DNA of 64,000 nt from Vibrio tasmaniensis (GCF_024347635.1 NZ_AP025510.1:2604001-2668000); one strand, 5' to 3'. Numbered from the stretch's first letter, positions 1-10,926 are shown. Numbers and translations: made by a program. The notes: generated by a model from the letters alone, not told the origin.

Positions 1-1439
1 GTTTCGCGATAAAAATGACTCGCGACGCCGATTATGACCTTCAAAAGAACAATGAAAATAGTCTATTAGAATTGATGTCTCTAGGTTTAGAACAGCGCTT
101 AACCGCATTGCCGATACGCCTCATCTATGAGTCAGAAATGCCTGCTGACATGCTCAACTTCTTACAAGTCCGACTTAAGCTATCTGATTATGACAGTGTT
201 ATCGCAGGAGGTCGCTACCATAACTTCAAGCATTTCTGTGAGTTTCCAAGCCTTAACCGACGTGATTTAGTTAATCGCCCGTTACCCGCGATTAAGTGTG
301 CGCATTTCAGCCACTACCCAAACTATTTCGAAGCGATAAAAGCTCGTGACATCTTATTGCATTACCCCTATCACACTTTTAATCACATCACCGAACTCGT
401 GAGGCAGGCTTCTTTTGATCCCAAGGTAACCTCCATAAAAATAAACGTTTACCGTGTCGCAGAAGGCTCAAAGCTCCTCAGTTCGATCATTGATGCTGCA
501 CACAATGGAAAAAAGGTCACCGTGGTTATCGAGCTGCAAGCGCGCTTTGATGAACAAGCCAATATTCAATGGACCAAGAAACTTCAAGAAGCCGGTATAA
601 AAGTCATCCATGGCATCCCAAGTTTAAAAATCCACTCCAAGCTACTGCTCATCAAACGAAGAGAAGACAAGCATACTGTGCATTATACCCATATCGGCAC
701 TGGCAACTTTCATGAAGTTACAGCGCGGGTGTATACCGATTTTTCTCTGCTCACTGCGAATGAAGATTTGACCCAAGAGGTGAGACAAGTCTTTAAGTAT
801 ATTGAAAACCCTTATCAAAAATCACAGTTCAAGCAACTTATTGTGTCACCAAAAAATACAAGAAAACGCCTGTATCAACTGATAGATAATGAAATACAAA
901 ACGCGATGGAGAGCAAGCCTGCAAGCATCACTCTCAAACTCAACAATTTGGTCGACCGAGAGATCATAGAGAAGCTCTATCAAGCCAGCCAAGCCAATGT
1001 AAAAGTGAGAATGGTCATTCGTGGTATGTGCTCTCTTGTCCCAGGCATACCCAACATCAGTGAGCAGATTGAAATTGTTAGTGTGGTCGATCGTTTTCTC
1101 GAACACCCAAGAGTGATGATCTTTGGTAACGCCGGAAATCCAAAAGTCTATATATCCTCAGCTGACTGGATGACACGAAACTTCGATCATCGGATCGAAG
1201 TTTCCACCCCAATTTTAGATCCAAAGATCAAGCAAACCATTATCGATATCACCGAGTTTCATTTCGATGACATCAACAAAGCTCGAGTGCTAGACCAATC
1301 GATGAGCAACCCTTACATACAAGCTCCAACAAACCCACTCGATTACCCGACGTCACAACTCTCCACTTACCACTATATTAAACGTATGGAGAAACTTGCT
1401 CGCAAGAAGTACAAACAAGAGAAGAAATCATGCCGCTAA
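1..1439 (+). CDS. ppk: Polyphosphate kinase Ppk1, C-terminal part (5' end outside window)
   Basis: Polymerises the gamma-phosphate of ATP into polyphosphate. The reading frame is open from the first bases of the window, so the gene starts upstream; about two thirds of the usual ~690-700 residues are visible. Seen: two phospholipase-D-like catalytic segments, with the IHSKLLLI motif about 207 residues after the first visible Met (the autophosphorylated His region of the family), the AHIGTG-like segment THIGTGNFHE, and FLEHPRVMIF near residue 364 carrying the second conserved His. The 3' end overlaps ppx by 10 bp, so the two genes are translationally coupled: one makes and the other degrades polyphosphate. 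Identification is firm; only the true start is unknown. Confidence 0.96.
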   Translation, partial: FAIKMTRDADYDLQKNNENSLLELMSLGLEQRLTALPIRLIYESEMPADMLNFLQVRLKLSDYDSVIAGGRYHNFKHFCEFPSLNRRDLVNRPLPAIKCAHFSHYPNYFEAIKARDILLHYPYHTFNHITELVRQASFDPKVTSIKINVYRVAEGSKLLSSIIDAAHNGKKVTVVIELQARFDEQANIQWTKKLQEAGIKVIHGIPSLKIHSKLLLIKRREDKHTVHYTHIGTGNFHEVTARVYTDFSLLTANEDLTQEVRQVFKYIENPYQKSQFKQLIVSPKNTRKRLYQLIDNEIQNAMESKPASITLKLNNLVDREIIEKLYQASQANVKVRMVIRGMCSLVPGIPNISEQIEIVSVVDRFLEHPRVMIFGNAGNPKVYISSADWMTRNFDHRIEVSTPILDPKIKQTIIDITEFHFDDINKARVLDQSMSNPYIQAPTNPLDYPTSQLSTYHYIKRMEKLARKKYKQEKKSCR

Positions 1440-2941
1440 TGGATAACAAACATTCTCGATGTATTGCCGCTATCGATTTAGGTTCGAACAGCTTTCATAT
1501 GGTAGTTGCCCGAGTATTCGATCAACACCTGCAATTAGTCAGCAGACACAAACAGAAAGTAAGATTGGGCGACGGGTTGGATGAGTATAACTTCTTATCC
1601 AAAAGCGCTATCGAGCGAGGCTTGGAGTGCCTCAAGGTATTCGCTGAACGACTAGCGGATTTTGAACTTGATGATGTCAGAGTTGTTGCGACTCATACTC
1701 TAAGAAAGGCCAAAAACGCTAAAGACTTCCTAGAGCAAGCCAAACCACTTTTCCCTTTTCCAATAGAGATCATCTCAGGTCAAGAAGAAGCTCGAATTAT
1801 CTATAACGGCGTAGAGCACACTCAGGCTGCTTCCGAGTCCAAATTGGTTATTGATATCGGCGGAGGGAGTACTGAATTAGTCGCAGGAGAAGGCTTTACC
1901 CCCAAGGTTATGCGTAGCTTGCCTATGGGGTGTGTCAGCTTCACTCAACGTTTCTTTGCTGACGCGGGGCTAAGTTCACAACACTTCTCCGATGCTTATG
2001 CCGCTGCTACTCACCTGTTAGCTCCATTAATTGAAGAATACAAACAAATCTCTTGGGAAGTTGCTTTTGGCTCATCAGGGACGGCTAAATCAATAAAAGA
2101 GGTACTCATTGGCTTAGGGTTCACCGATGGTCTCATTACGCCGCAACGCCTATCCTATTTGAAGAACCACTTATGCGAGTTTCCATCATCCAAAGCGTTG
2201 AATCTTTCAGGTTTAAGCGATGAGAGAAAGCCGGTGTTTGCTGCTGGCGTCACCATTCTTTCAGCAACCATGGATATGCTAAACATCAAAGAGTTACACT
2301 TCTCCAATGGTGCCCTAAGAGAAGGTGTTCTTTATGACATGGAGGATAGATTTAAAGATATTGATGTTCGAATAAGAACCGCCGAAACACTCGTCTCTCG
2401 ATACCATGTTGACGTAGCTCATGGCCAGAAAGTGAAAGTACTCGCTATTGCATTGCTGAAACAAGCGCAACCTCAGGTGACAACTGAACTAAATAATGAA
2501 CTTTATGATCTACTTGGGTGGGCTGCATTACTTCATGAAGTAGGGCAAAGCATCGCATTCCAAGGCTATCACCGCCATTCGGCTTATCTGCTTAAGCACA
2601 CGACAATGCCCGGTTTCAATACTGAGCAACAACGTCTTATCTCGACATTGGTTCGCCACCAAAGAAAAGCGATTAAGCTTAGTGACTTACCAGATCTTAC
2701 GCTATTCAATACAGGGCAGATAGCGTTGTTAATTCGAATACTGAGGATTGCAATCCTGCTCAATCGACAGCGAAGCCAATCGCCAATACCGAATGTAAAA
2801 TTAACCATTAAGCAAAATGAGAATTGGTACTTAGAAGGAGACGCAATCGACTGGTTAGCAAAAAACCAACTGATTGCCTATGAACTCAAAGATGAACAAC
2901 AACGTTGGCAAGACGCTGGATGGTCGTTGAAACTTGAATGA
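1430..2941 (+). CDS. ppx: Exopolyphosphatase Ppx (Ppx/GppA family)
   Basis: Processively removes terminal phosphate from polyphosphate; family members may also hydrolyse pppGpp. The 503 residues match the ~510-residue family length. Seen: the ASKHA phosphate-1 motif AIDLGSNSFHMVV near the N-terminus, the phosphate-2 motif DIGGGSTELV around residue 141, and a C-terminal helical HD-like region (LLHEVGQ). Two start codons compete: ATG 1430, inside the end of ppk, and ATG 1439, overlapping the ppk stop as ATAATG. Purines just upstream (AAGAGAAGAA) suit the first. It is the last gene of a ppk-ppx operon and converges on pstS. Confidence 0.96.
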   Translation: MPLMDNKHSRCIAAIDLGSNSFHMVVARVFDQHLQLVSRHKQKVRLGDGLDEYNFLSKSAIERGLECLKVFAERLADFELDDVRVVATHTLRKAKNAKDFLEQAKPLFPFPIEIISGQEEARIIYNGVEHTQAASESKLVIDIGGGSTELVAGEGFTPKVMRSLPMGCVSFTQRFFADAGLSSQHFSDAYAAATHLLAPLIEEYKQISWEVAFGSSGTAKSIKEVLIGLGFTDGLITPQRLSYLKNHLCEFPSSKALNLSGLSDERKPVFAAGVTILSATMDMLNIKELHFSNGALREGVLYDMEDRFKDIDVRIRTAETLVSRYHVDVAHGQKVKVLAIALLKQAQPQVTTELNNELYDLLGWAALLHEVGQSIAFQGYHRHSAYLLKHTTMPGFNTEQQRLISTLVRHQRKAIKLSDLPDLTLFNTGQIALLIRILRIAILLNRQRSQSPIPNVKLTIKQNENWYLEGDAIDWLAKNQLIAYELKDEQQRWQDAGWSLKLE

Positions 2942-2950
2942 TGCGCCGAC

Positions 2951-2984
2951 AAAATAAAAACAGCCTGCGGCTAGCAAGCTGTTT
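2951..2984 (-). terminator. Terminator between convergent ppx and pstS
   Basis: An 11-bp stem (AAACAGCTTGC paired with GCAGGCTGTTT, one G-T pair) with a 5-nt loop. The leftward transcript runs into TTTTTATTTT, so it serves pstS-phoR-phoB best; the rightward side has only a short T run. Confidence 0.75.
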
Positions 2985-3017
2985 ATACGTTAAGTTTCTA
3001 CGTTCATTGTACCTAAA

Positions 3018-3995
3018 TCAGAGTCCAATCTTTGCCAACTCTTGCTCTGCGAACTCTGACGGTATCGCTAAATAACCATCTTTCTCTACCAGTTCTTGCC
3101 CTTGCTTTGAGAACACAAAAGTCAGGAACTCTCTCTCAACAGGAGAAAGCGGTTTATCCGGATGCTTATTCACATACACATAAAGAAAGCGTGATAGAGG
3201 GTAATCACCGCTCAAGATATTCGCTCGAGTCGGCTCTACATAATCTGAACCATGCTCGGTAATAGGAATTAACTTAACGCCAGCCACTCGATAGCCGATA
3301 CCCGAATAGCCAATACCGCTGATTGATGAAGCGACCGACTGTACAACCGATGCAGAACCTGGCTGCTCATTGACTCGGTTCTTAAAGTCGCCACCGCATA
3401 ACGCATTTTGTTTGAAATAACCGTAGGTTCCCGAAACAGAATTACGGCCAAACAGTTGGAATCGATGTTTTGCCCAAGGCTGGTCGACACCTAAATCTTG
3501 CCAATTATTTAGCGGCTTAGTCGCGCCACAGCGCAATGTCTCTGAAAATATGCTGTCAATTTCGCGAAAATTAAGCCCCTCGATAGGATTATCACGATGC
3601 ACAAAAAGACCAATCGCATCGATAGCAACTCTAAGTGCTGTCGGCTTATAGCCGTGTTCTCTTTCAAACGCTTCAATTTCTCGCAAGCGCATAGGGCGAC
3701 TCATTGGCCCTAGATGAGCTGTGCCTTCGGTTAAGGCTGGAGGAGCAGTAGAAGAACCGGATGCTTGAACTTGAGCATTCACATTCGGGTAGTAAGATTT
3801 AAACTCCTCCACCCATAACGTCGTCATGCCCGCTAAGGTATCCGAACCTACCGATAATAAGCTCCCAGAAATACCCGGAACCTTAGAATAATCAGGAAGA
3901 GAATCGACACCCTGTTCGGCATGAACAGAGTTAGCCAAAGCAAACGCTAAGAATAAGCTGACTGGCAAACGCATCCAGTGTGTTAAACAACTCAT
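3018..3995 (-). CDS. pstS: PstS-family periplasmic phosphate-binding protein
   Basis: Periplasmic solute-binding protein of the PstS family, expected to bind inorganic phosphate. Seen: a signal peptide (hydrophobic [14 protein letters not shown], cleavage near residue 26), then the phosphate-loop signatures [25 protein letters not shown] and [12 protein letters not shown]. The 325-residue length is normal. It overlaps phoR by 4 bp (ATGA), so it is translated as the third gene of a phoB-phoR-pstS operon, the order I recall from V. cholerae. No pstCAB transporter genes are adjacent, so it may act with a transporter encoded elsewhere or as part of phosphate sensing; that is inference. Confidence 0.92.
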   Translation of the reverse strand: MSCLTHWMRLPVSLFLAFALANSVHAEQGVDSLPDYSKVPGISGSLLSVGSDTLAGMTTLWVEEFKSYYPNVNAQVQASGSSTAPPALTEGTAHLGPMSRPMRLREIEAFEREHGYKPTALRVAIDAIGLFVHRDNPIEGLNFREIDSIFSETLRCGATKPLNNWQDLGVDQPWAKHRFQLFGRNSVSGTYGYFKQNALCGGDFKNRVNEQPGSASVVQSVASSISGIGYSGIGYRVAGVKLIPITEHGSDYVEPTRANILSGDYPLSRFLYVYVNKHPDKPLSPVEREFLTFVFSKQGQELVEKDGYLAIPSEFAEQELAKIGL

Positions 3996-5290
3996 GACAC
4001 TGTCAATCGGCTAGGCAGTGTGAAATGGAATCGGCTACCAACACCGACTTCACTTTGAATTTCTAAGTGTGAGTCATGATGGCTAAGTGCGTGTTTTACG
4101 ATAGCTAACCCGAGACCACTGCCACCCGTATCACGAGAGCGTGCCTTATCAACTCGATAGAAACGTTCGGTGAGTCGATGCAAGTGCTGAGGTTCTATGC
4201 CATCACCGGTGTCTGACACATCCAAACACGCACCTTGACTGGTTTGATACCAACGGACCTTGACGGTGGCACCCGGCGGAGTGTACTTCACCGCGTTATA
4301 AACCAAATTCGATATCGCACTTCTCATCTGATCTTCATCAGCTAATACACGCAGGCTCTTATCAATATCAAATTCCAGCTTGTGTTCACGATCCCCGCTT
4401 AGGCTAGCCGCTTCTTTTTCAAGAACTTCTAACATAGCCGGAACGTTAACCACCTCATCCAACTCATGCATTGGTGCCGCTTCTATCTTAGAAAGCGTTA
4501 GCAGCTGATTGACCAAACTGTTCATGCGATTCAATTGCTCAGTCATCACACCATGAGCTTTAGTCCACATTGGGCCAACAATCATGTCTGGGTCTTCCGT
4601 CATTTCAAGGTAACCTTGAAGTACGGTCATAGGAGTACGTAGCTCGTGAGAAACGTTAGCAAAGAAGTTCCGACGCATGCCTTCCAGCTGCTTAAGCTGA
4701 GTTACATCACGTACGACCATCAAGTGCTCACCTTCGGTGTAAGGCACGATACGCAGCTCAAGCATACGTTCCACATTGAGTGGCGATGGCATTTCTAACG
4801 GCTCAGAGAAGTCTTGTTTATTGAGATATTTGATAAAGTCCGGAGTTCGGATCAAATTCGAGATCGGTTGACCTGAATCATCTGGCCAGCGAAAACCCAG
4901 TAAATACTGAGCAAGCTTGTTACACCAAACAATATTGCCTTCACCGCGAAACACCACAACGGCATCGGGAAGGGATTCAGCACCGTTTCTGAAACGGCGG
5001 ATAAGGTTGGTCAATTCTTTGCGCTTGCGACGCTGTCTCTGCTGCATACGATAGATACCGTTAAACAGAGATTCCCAATTTCCTGAGCCTGAAGGTGGTG
5101 TTAGACGCTTCTCATCCCACAACCATGCGGACAAACGCATTTGATTGTGTAAATGCCAGCCGAGCTGCAATACCGTAGCAGCCAGCAGTAACCAAGGTAG
5201 GTAACCGAATATCCATCCGACTAAAACCCATGGTGCGTAAAAAAAAGCCAGCTCCCAAGCCAGCTTTTTCCAGGTTAACTTCTCAACCAT
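3992..5290 (-). CDS. phoR: Phosphate regulon sensor histidine kinase PhoR
   Basis: Inner-membrane kinase that phosphorylates PhoB under phosphate starvation. The 432 residues match E. coli PhoR (431). Seen: two hydrophobic segments at about residues 12-45, a charged linker, a PAS domain around 100-200 ([20 protein letters not shown]), the H box NVSHELRTP with His215, the N box [11 protein letters not shown], and G boxes DTGDGI and [14 protein letters not shown]. It lies 33 bp downstream of phoB and overlaps pstS by 4 bp. Lack of a large periplasmic domain is typical of PhoR, which senses through the Pst complex and PhoU. Confidence 0.97.
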   Translation of the reverse strand: MVEKLTWKKLAWELAFFYAPWVLVGWIFGYLPWLLLAATVLQLGWHLHNQMRLSAWLWDEKRLTPPSGSGNWESLFNGIYRMQQRQRRKRKELTNLIRRFRNGAESLPDAVVVFRGEGNIVWCNKLAQYLLGFRWPDDSGQPISNLIRTPDFIKYLNKQDFSEPLEMPSPLNVERMLELRIVPYTEGEHLMVVRDVTQLKQLEGMRRNFFANVSHELRTPMTVLQGYLEMTEDPDMIVGPMWTKAHGVMTEQLNRMNSLVNQLLTLSKIEAAPMHELDEVVNVPAMLEVLEKEAASLSGDREHKLEFDIDKSLRVLADEDQMRSAISNLVYNAVKYTPPGATVKVRWYQTSQGACLDVSDTGDGIEPQHLHRLTERFYRVDKARSRDTGGSGLGLAIVKHALSHHDSHLEIQSEVGVGSRFHFTLPSRLTVS

Positions 5291-5323
5291 TCAGGACTCC
5301 ATAAACTGGGCAGTGAAGCCACA

Positions 5324-6013
5324 TTAAGCCTTTGTAGAAAAACGGTAGCCTGCGCCGCGAACCGTTTGAATTAATTTGTCATGACCTGCAGATTCAAGTG
5401 CTTTGCGTAGACGTCGAATATGAACATCAACCGTACGATCTTCAACATAAACGTTGGTACCCCAAACGTTATTCAGTAGTTGCTCTCGGCTGTATACTCG
5501 CTCTTGGTGAGTCATAAAGAAATGCAGCATTTTGAACTCGGTTGGTCCCATATCAACTGGACCTTCGCTTGCTGTAACACGGTGAGATACAGGATCTAAT
5601 TTAAGCCCTTGGACATCAATCACATCTTCCAATGCCGTTGGTGTTACACGGCGAATAACCGCTTTCAGACGAGCGACCAACTCTTTTGGCGAAAATGGTT
5701 TGGTAATGTAGTCGTCAGCGCCAACTTCTAAACCGCGAACCTTATCTTCTTCTTCACCACGAGCTGTCAGCATCACCACTGGGATGTTGCGAGTTAACTC
5801 TTCACGCTTCATGTGCTTGATAAAGTTTATCCCGCTACCACCAGGTAGCATCCAATCTAGTAATACTAGATCTGGGAAAGGTTCACATAGCTTGTTTACC
5901 GCTGTATCGTAATCTTCAGCCTCTACTGCTTGGTAGCCTTTTTGTTCAAGTACAAAACACAGCATCTCACGAATAGGTGCTTCATCTTCAACGACCAGAA
6001 TCCTTCTCGACAT
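5324..6013 (-). CDS. phoB: Phosphate regulon response regulator PhoB
   Basis: OmpR-type response regulator that activates Pho-box promoters when phosphorylated by PhoR. Seen: a receiver domain with acidic pocket ED at residues 10-11, phospho-acceptor Asp53 in LLDWMLP, Thr in VMLTARGEE and Lys in [10 protein letters not shown]; then a C-terminal winged helix ([38 protein letters not shown]). The 229-residue length equals E. coli PhoB. First gene of the operon. Its upstream region holds a Pho box on the same strand, so it is probably autoregulated. Confidence 0.98.
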   Translation of the reverse strand: MSRRILVVEDEAPIREMLCFVLEQKGYQAVEAEDYDTAVNKLCEPFPDLVLLDWMLPGGSGINFIKHMKREELTRNIPVVMLTARGEEEDKVRGLEVGADDYITKPFSPKELVARLKAVIRRVTPTALEDVIDVQGLKLDPVSHRVTASEGPVDMGPTEFKMLHFFMTHQERVYSREQLLNNVWGTNVYVEDRTVDVHIRRLRKALESAGHDKLIQTVRGAGYRFSTKA

Positions 6014-6048
6014 AATTGAATAGCCTTAGTATTTAATCAACGCATTGC

Positions 6049-6082
6049 ATTATCTGGTTTAATTATGACACTTTTGTGACCT
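6049..6082 (-). promoter_or_regulatory. Pho box and -10 of the phoB promoter
   Basis: On the minus strand, 6082-6065 reads AGGTCAC-AAAA-GTGTCAT: two 7-bp direct repeats around a 4-bp A-rich spacer, as in the consensus CTGTCAT-ANAN-CTGTCAC. Exactly 10 bp downstream is GATAAT (6054-6049), the spacing between Pho box and -10 known in E. coli. No good -35 is needed at such promoters. Confidence 0.8.
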
Positions 6083-6093
6083 TTGAAAACAAA

Positions 6094-6129
6094 TTTTCAT
6101 ATAACTGTCTCAAACATTTCACTTTTAAT
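6094..6129 (+). promoter_or_regulatory. Pho-box-like site facing rdgC
   Basis: The plus strand at 6094-6111 reads TTTTCATATAACTGTCTC and matches 13 of the 16 defined bases of the Pho box. TTTAAT follows at 6124-6129, 12 bp downstream. The orientation points toward rdgC, 95 bp away. It could instead be an upstream auxiliary PhoB site for phoB. Confidence 0.5.
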
Positions 6130-6206
6130 TTTTATTGCAGGTATAAGACAAATGGATCGAAATCTCCTATGATGAGCGTCTTCAGATAAAGGTATGAGAA
6201 ATATTT

Positions 6207-7121
6207 ATGTGGTTTAAGAATTGCCTCGTCTATCGCTTTAATCGTGATATAGACTTCAACGCAGATCAGCTAGAGAAACAACTTGAAGAGTTCCGTTTTA
6301 CCCCTTGTGGCAGCCAAGACAAACAGAAGTTTGGTTGGGTAAATGCGATGGGTAGACACGGCGATATGATGACGCACGTATCAGAAAACCGCATTCTCAT
6401 CTGTGCAAAGAAAGAAGAGAAAATGCTTCCAGCTTCTGTGATCAAAGATTCATTGAATGCAAAAGTAGAAACGCTTGAGGCTGAGTCTGGTACTCCTCTG
6501 AAAAAGAAAGAGAAAGACAGCCTAAAAGAAGACATCATCATCGATCTTCTTCCTCGCGCTTTCAGCCGCAGTAACTTCACTTACGCACTGATCATGCCGA
6601 AAGAAGGCTTTATTGTTGTTGATGCGAGCAGCTACAAAAAAGCAGAAGACGTACTAGCATTACTACGTAAAACAATGGGTAGCTTGCCAGTAGTGCCTGC
6701 TATTCCAGAGCAAGCGATTGAAACGACTCTGACTGAGTGGGTGAAATCTGGTGATACACCTAAAGGTATCACTATGCTCGATGAAGCAGAGCTTAAATCA
6801 ATCCAAGAAGACGGCGGTATTGTCCGAGTTAAGAAGCAAGAACTAGAAGCTGATGAGATTAAAAACCACATCGAAGCCAATAAAGTTGTGACTAAACTTC
6901 TGATCAACTGGCAAGATCGCATTGAGTTCATTCTTGCTGAAGATGGCAGCATCAAGCGCCTGAAATTCAGTGATGAACTAAAAGATGAGAACGACGACAT
7001 TCCTCGCGAAGATCAAGCAGCGCGCTTTGATGCAGATTTCTCACTGCTATGTGGTGAATTCAGTGTTTTCCTACCAAACCTATTTGAATCATTAGGCGGG
7101 TTAACTCAACCTAACGCTTAA
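6207..7121 (+). CDS. rdgC: Recombination-associated protein RdgC
   Basis: Ring-forming, sequence-independent DNA-binding protein that limits RecA activity. The 304 residues match the ~303-residue family length. Seen: the conserved N-terminus [14 protein letters not shown], the [11 protein letters not shown] segment, and the acidic C-terminal half ([30 protein letters not shown]) typical of RdgC. Monocistronic: a hairpin follows the stop. It is divergent from phoB, with a 193-bp shared region carrying two Pho-box-like sites, so phosphate control is possible though not established for the family. Confidence 0.96.
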   Translation: MWFKNCLVYRFNRDIDFNADQLEKQLEEFRFTPCGSQDKQKFGWVNAMGRHGDMMTHVSENRILICAKKEEKMLPASVIKDSLNAKVETLEAESGTPLKKKEKDSLKEDIIIDLLPRAFSRSNFTYALIMPKEGFIVVDASSYKKAEDVLALLRKTMGSLPVVPAIPEQAIETTLTEWVKSGDTPKGITMLDEAELKSIQEDGGIVRVKKQELEADEIKNHIEANKVVTKLLINWQDRIEFILAEDGSIKRLKFSDELKDENDDIPREDQAARFDADFSLLCGEFSVFLPNLFESLGGLTQPNA

Positions 7122-7134
7122 TTGTTCCGATTTG

Positions 7135-7168
7135 AAGCTCAGGTGTCGACGATATCTGAGCTTGTTTT
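7135..7168 (+). terminator. rdgC terminator
   Basis: An 8-bp stem AAGCTCAG/CTGAGCTT with a 13-nt loop, followed by TGTTTTCTT. Confidence 0.65.
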
Positions 7169-7327
7169 CTTCCCTGCTCCCCTTTATCAATACCTATCAA
7201 CTCGCTTCTTAATACCATTGTTATCTTTAGGGCTATCAACCAAACTCGTTTTAGCGTAAAATTTGCGCCCCTTTGATATCACTTGGTGGTATCAACCTGA
7301 CTTGAGATCAGATTAGAGAACGAAGCA

Positions 7328-9033
<1,706 letters not shown>

Positions 9034-9038
9034 AAGAG

Positions 9039-9075
9039 AAAAGGTTCAACTTACTGTAAGTTGAACCTTTTTTTT
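9039..9075 (+). terminator. trhP-yfhL terminator, probably bidirectional
   Basis: A long perfect stem (AAAGGTTCAACTTA paired with TAAGTTGAACCTTT, 3-nt loop) followed by eight or more T. The A run on the left lets it also stop leftward transcription from the small gene at 9074. Confidence 0.9.
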
Positions 9076-9382
9076 AACCTGATTTTCCGATTGGATAGAT
9101 ATTGCAGAAAAGTTCTTTTTCAAATTGATATTCGAGTCGTTCTCGCCAATTTATTGCTTGAGATATAGGAACAAGATAAAAATTTTCCCTACTGGTATCT
9201 GTCACAAATGCCATTCCATACTGCATCAATTCATAGTGAACATCATTAACAAAACTAGGGTCTAGACGTTGTCTACCTGTTAGATGGTTAATGTCATCTC
9301 TTGAGATAGAGATACCTGAATTTTCTGCGCTGAACCTATGTCTTAACCATTCTGAAAATTCCTTCGCACAAATCATAGTCAT
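9074..9382 (-). CDS. Hypothetical protein, 102 residues
   Basis: I do not recognise this protein. It has 102 residues, with no signal peptide or membrane segment. It contains two Cys (residues 5 and about 92), a short helical N-terminus (AKEFSEWLRHRFS) and a mixed alpha/beta remainder. AAGGA lies 7 nt before the ATG, supporting translation from 9382; a second ATG two codons later is possible. A 58-codon Cys-rich ORF ends 32 bp upstream in the same direction, so the two may form an operon. The local base composition is AT-rich compared with the flanking genes, which could mean a recently acquired or fast-evolving gene. Confidence 0.55.
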   Translation of the reverse strand: MTMICAKEFSEWLRHRFSAENSGISISRDDINHLTGRQRLDPSFVNDVHYELMQYGMAFVTDTSRENFYLVPISQAINWRERLEYQFEKELFCNIYPIGKSG

Positions 9383-9414
9383 AGTTTTATCCTTGAATTA
9401 TCTGTCGACGGGTA

Positions 9415-9591
9415 TCAGACTCTGATTTTACATACTGAACATAAGCCGCATCTTTCACCCCAAAAACACTCCATTCCTAACCAAGCCTTGTCAAATTCGC
9501 CATTGCTATTGCTACAGTCGTAATTAGTTTTGTTAATATCAAACGATGTTCTTAACCACGTGTTTATAAACTCTAGACAAAAGTGTGACAT
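9415..9591 (-). CDS. Possible small Cys-rich protein, 58 residues
   Basis: An open frame from ATG 9591 to TGA 9415, with GGAG four bases before the start. The product begins MSHFCLEFINTWL and ends ECFWGERCGLCSVCKIRV. Its C-terminal CxxCxxC-like cluster (GERCGLCSVC) resembles a metal-binding knuckle. The frame remains open 14 codons upstream of the ATG without another start, so this could also be the C-terminal remnant of a longer, decayed gene. No family is recognised. It precedes the 102-residue ORF in the same direction. Confidence 0.35.
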   Translation of the reverse strand: MSHFCLEFINTWLRTSFDINKTNYDCSNSNGEFDKAWLGMECFWGERCGLCSVCKIRV

Positions 9592-9655
9592 TTCTCCAGT
9601 TTTTGAGACGATAAAAGCAGTGTCATTACCACTTTAAAACGCCCCGATAAACGCG

Positions 9656-10495
9656 TTACTTATTCGATATCAAAGCAAAACACTGGCTAGGTATCACTTT
9701 AACTTTCTTTTTTTTCTTACTTTTAGCCACTTTTTTAGGTGGAGGAACTGGAATAGTCTGTGGGGCCCAACTTGCAAGTTCATCTCCACAGCCATCACCT
9801 TTTGGAGGGGGTGCTTGAGCTATACAGTTTGAACTGCCTTCTGGGCATTTTAAACGAACATGAAAATGAGAATGATGCCCCCACCAAGGCCTAATTTTAC
9901 CTAACCAAGCTCTCCCGTTGGCATCAGAACCTTCTTGATCACAAAGGGCTTGTTTAATCACTGGATGGACAAAAATACGTACCACTTTTTTATCTTGGGC
10001 TGCATAGCGAATCATTTGAAAATGATCATCGGTCCAATTCGATTTGCGAAGTTTGTAATTGGTAAGATCCACAACGCTCATAGGCTTAGGAACTGCGAGT
10101 TCATTCTCGGACAGCCTCTTATCACTGAGCCTTAACCAGATATCAATATCCAACCCTGTCTGGTGACTTGAATGACCAGAAGAAAAGCGACCTCCTCTAG
10201 GCAGAGAGATATCACCCACCAATAAATTAGTGTTGAGCTGTTCGCTCGCAGTCACACCTAGCCTCTCAATAAACTGAATGGCCTCTGTATGGCCATAATA
10301 GCGCTCTCTCTGAGGGCGGATCACTTGATAACCTTGGCCATTAATCGGCAAAGCCTGCGCGCCGTCTAGACAGCCATTAGCGTAACTGCCGATTGATGAG
10401 GTTGAATTTCTTGTCGGGCTCTTTTCTTTTTCCCATGGAGTTGCCGATACAAAAAACGAAAAAAAGATAAGGGCCAATGTACAAAATAACCTCAT
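9656..10495 (-). CDS. mepA: Penicillin-insensitive murein endopeptidase MepA
   Basis: Periplasmic LAS-type zinc metallopeptidase that cleaves D-Ala-mDAP crosslinks in peptidoglycan. Seen: a signal peptide (MRLFCTLALIFFSFFVSA), the substrate/zinc segment GRFSSGHSSHQTGLDIDIW with its conserved His and Asp at about residues 105-125, and the second zinc motif WWGHHSHFHVRLKCP at about 203-217. The 279-residue length fits. The C-terminus carries a Lys-rich stretch (KKVAKSKKKKKVKV) after a Pro-rich segment, which may bind cell wall or nucleic acid polymers. It stands alone between small unknown ORFs and the rRNA operon. Confidence 0.95.
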   Translation of the reverse strand: MRLFCTLALIFFSFFVSATPWEKEKSPTRNSTSSIGSYANGCLDGAQALPINGQGYQVIRPQRERYYGHTEAIQFIERLGVTASEQLNTNLLVGDISLPRGGRFSSGHSSHQTGLDIDIWLRLSDKRLSENELAVPKPMSVVDLTNYKLRKSNWTDDHFQMIRYAAQDKKVVRIFVHPVIKQALCDQEGSDANGRAWLGKIRPWWGHHSHFHVRLKCPEGSSNCIAQAPPPKGDGCGDELASWAPQTIPVPPPKKVAKSKKKKKVKVIPSQCFALISNK

Positions 10496-10607
10496 AACAA
10501 TTCCAAATAAATGATCACTGTTTCTATACTAGTCGTCATTAGGGAATAGGTGTATGTCGAGAGTGATATTTTGGGGATAGCTTGAGAGCTAGAGATATTT
10601 ATGTGAA

Positions 10608-10634
10608 AAAGCCTCACTGTTCCTAGCGAGGCTT
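10608..10634 (-). repeat. Hairpin copy 1 downstream of rRNA operon
   Basis: AAAAAGCCTC...GAGGCTTCTC. Same design as the hairpins at 10692-10720 and 10810-10840 (A run, GCC/GGC stem, then TTCTMAT on the plus strand). Its A-rich side makes it a plausible backup terminator for leftward transcripts. Confidence 0.5.
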
Positions 10635-10691
10635 CTCAATCTGGGGCGATACTGTCGTAGTCGAAGGCAAAACTCACAGCTCTGAAACGAC

Positions 10692-10772
10692 GAAAGCCTA
10701 GCCGTCAGACTAGGCTTTCTAATATGTGCCGGCATAGCGTGAAGTGCAGGGGCTCGATTCCTTTACGGCACT
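10692..10772. other. Second hairpin followed by a possible degenerate tRNA remnant
   Basis: The hairpin GAAAGCCTAG...CTAGGCTTTC at 10692-10720 is followed by TCTAATATGTGC, close to the TCTAATAAGTGG that abuts the 3' end of tRNA-Asp. The next ~46 bases (10726-10771) have complementary ends (GTGCCG/CGGCAC) and a T-loop-like GGGGCTCGATTCC, but no complete cloverleaf. They look like a decayed tRNA gene from a duplicated distal segment; I could not identify an isotype. Confidence 0.3.
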
Positions 10773-10809
10773 CATACAATCTAAAAGCATAACACTTTTC
10801 TTGAAATGT

Positions 10810-10840
10810 AAAAAAGCCCTGCTATTTCTAGCAGGGCTTT
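10810..10840 (-). terminator. rRNA operon terminator after tRNA-Asp
   Basis: The leftward strand shows the stem AGCCCTGCTA/TAGCAGGGCT followed by TTTTTT, starting ten bases after the tRNA-Asp 3' end. Confidence 0.85.
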
Positions 10841-10849
10841 TCTAATAAG

Positions 10850-10926
10850 TGGCGGAGTGGACGGGACTCGAACCCGCGACCCCCGGCGTGACAGGCCGGT
10901 ATTCTAACCAACTGAACTACCACTCC
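10850..10926 (-). tRNA. tRNA-Asp (anticodon GTC)
   Basis: The minus strand folds as a 77-nt cloverleaf: acceptor GGAGTGG/CCACTCC, D arm with AGTTCAGTTGGTTAGA, anticodon loop CTGTCAC giving GTC, T loop GGTTCGAGTCC, and an encoded CCA end. It is the distal gene of the rRNA operon, a common place for tRNA-Asp in gammaproteobacteria. Confidence 0.97.

Noticed and set aside
6266..7000. Ser-rich antisense frames over rdgC
   Set aside because: Low-complexity mirror of the Lys/Glu-rich rdgC coding strand.
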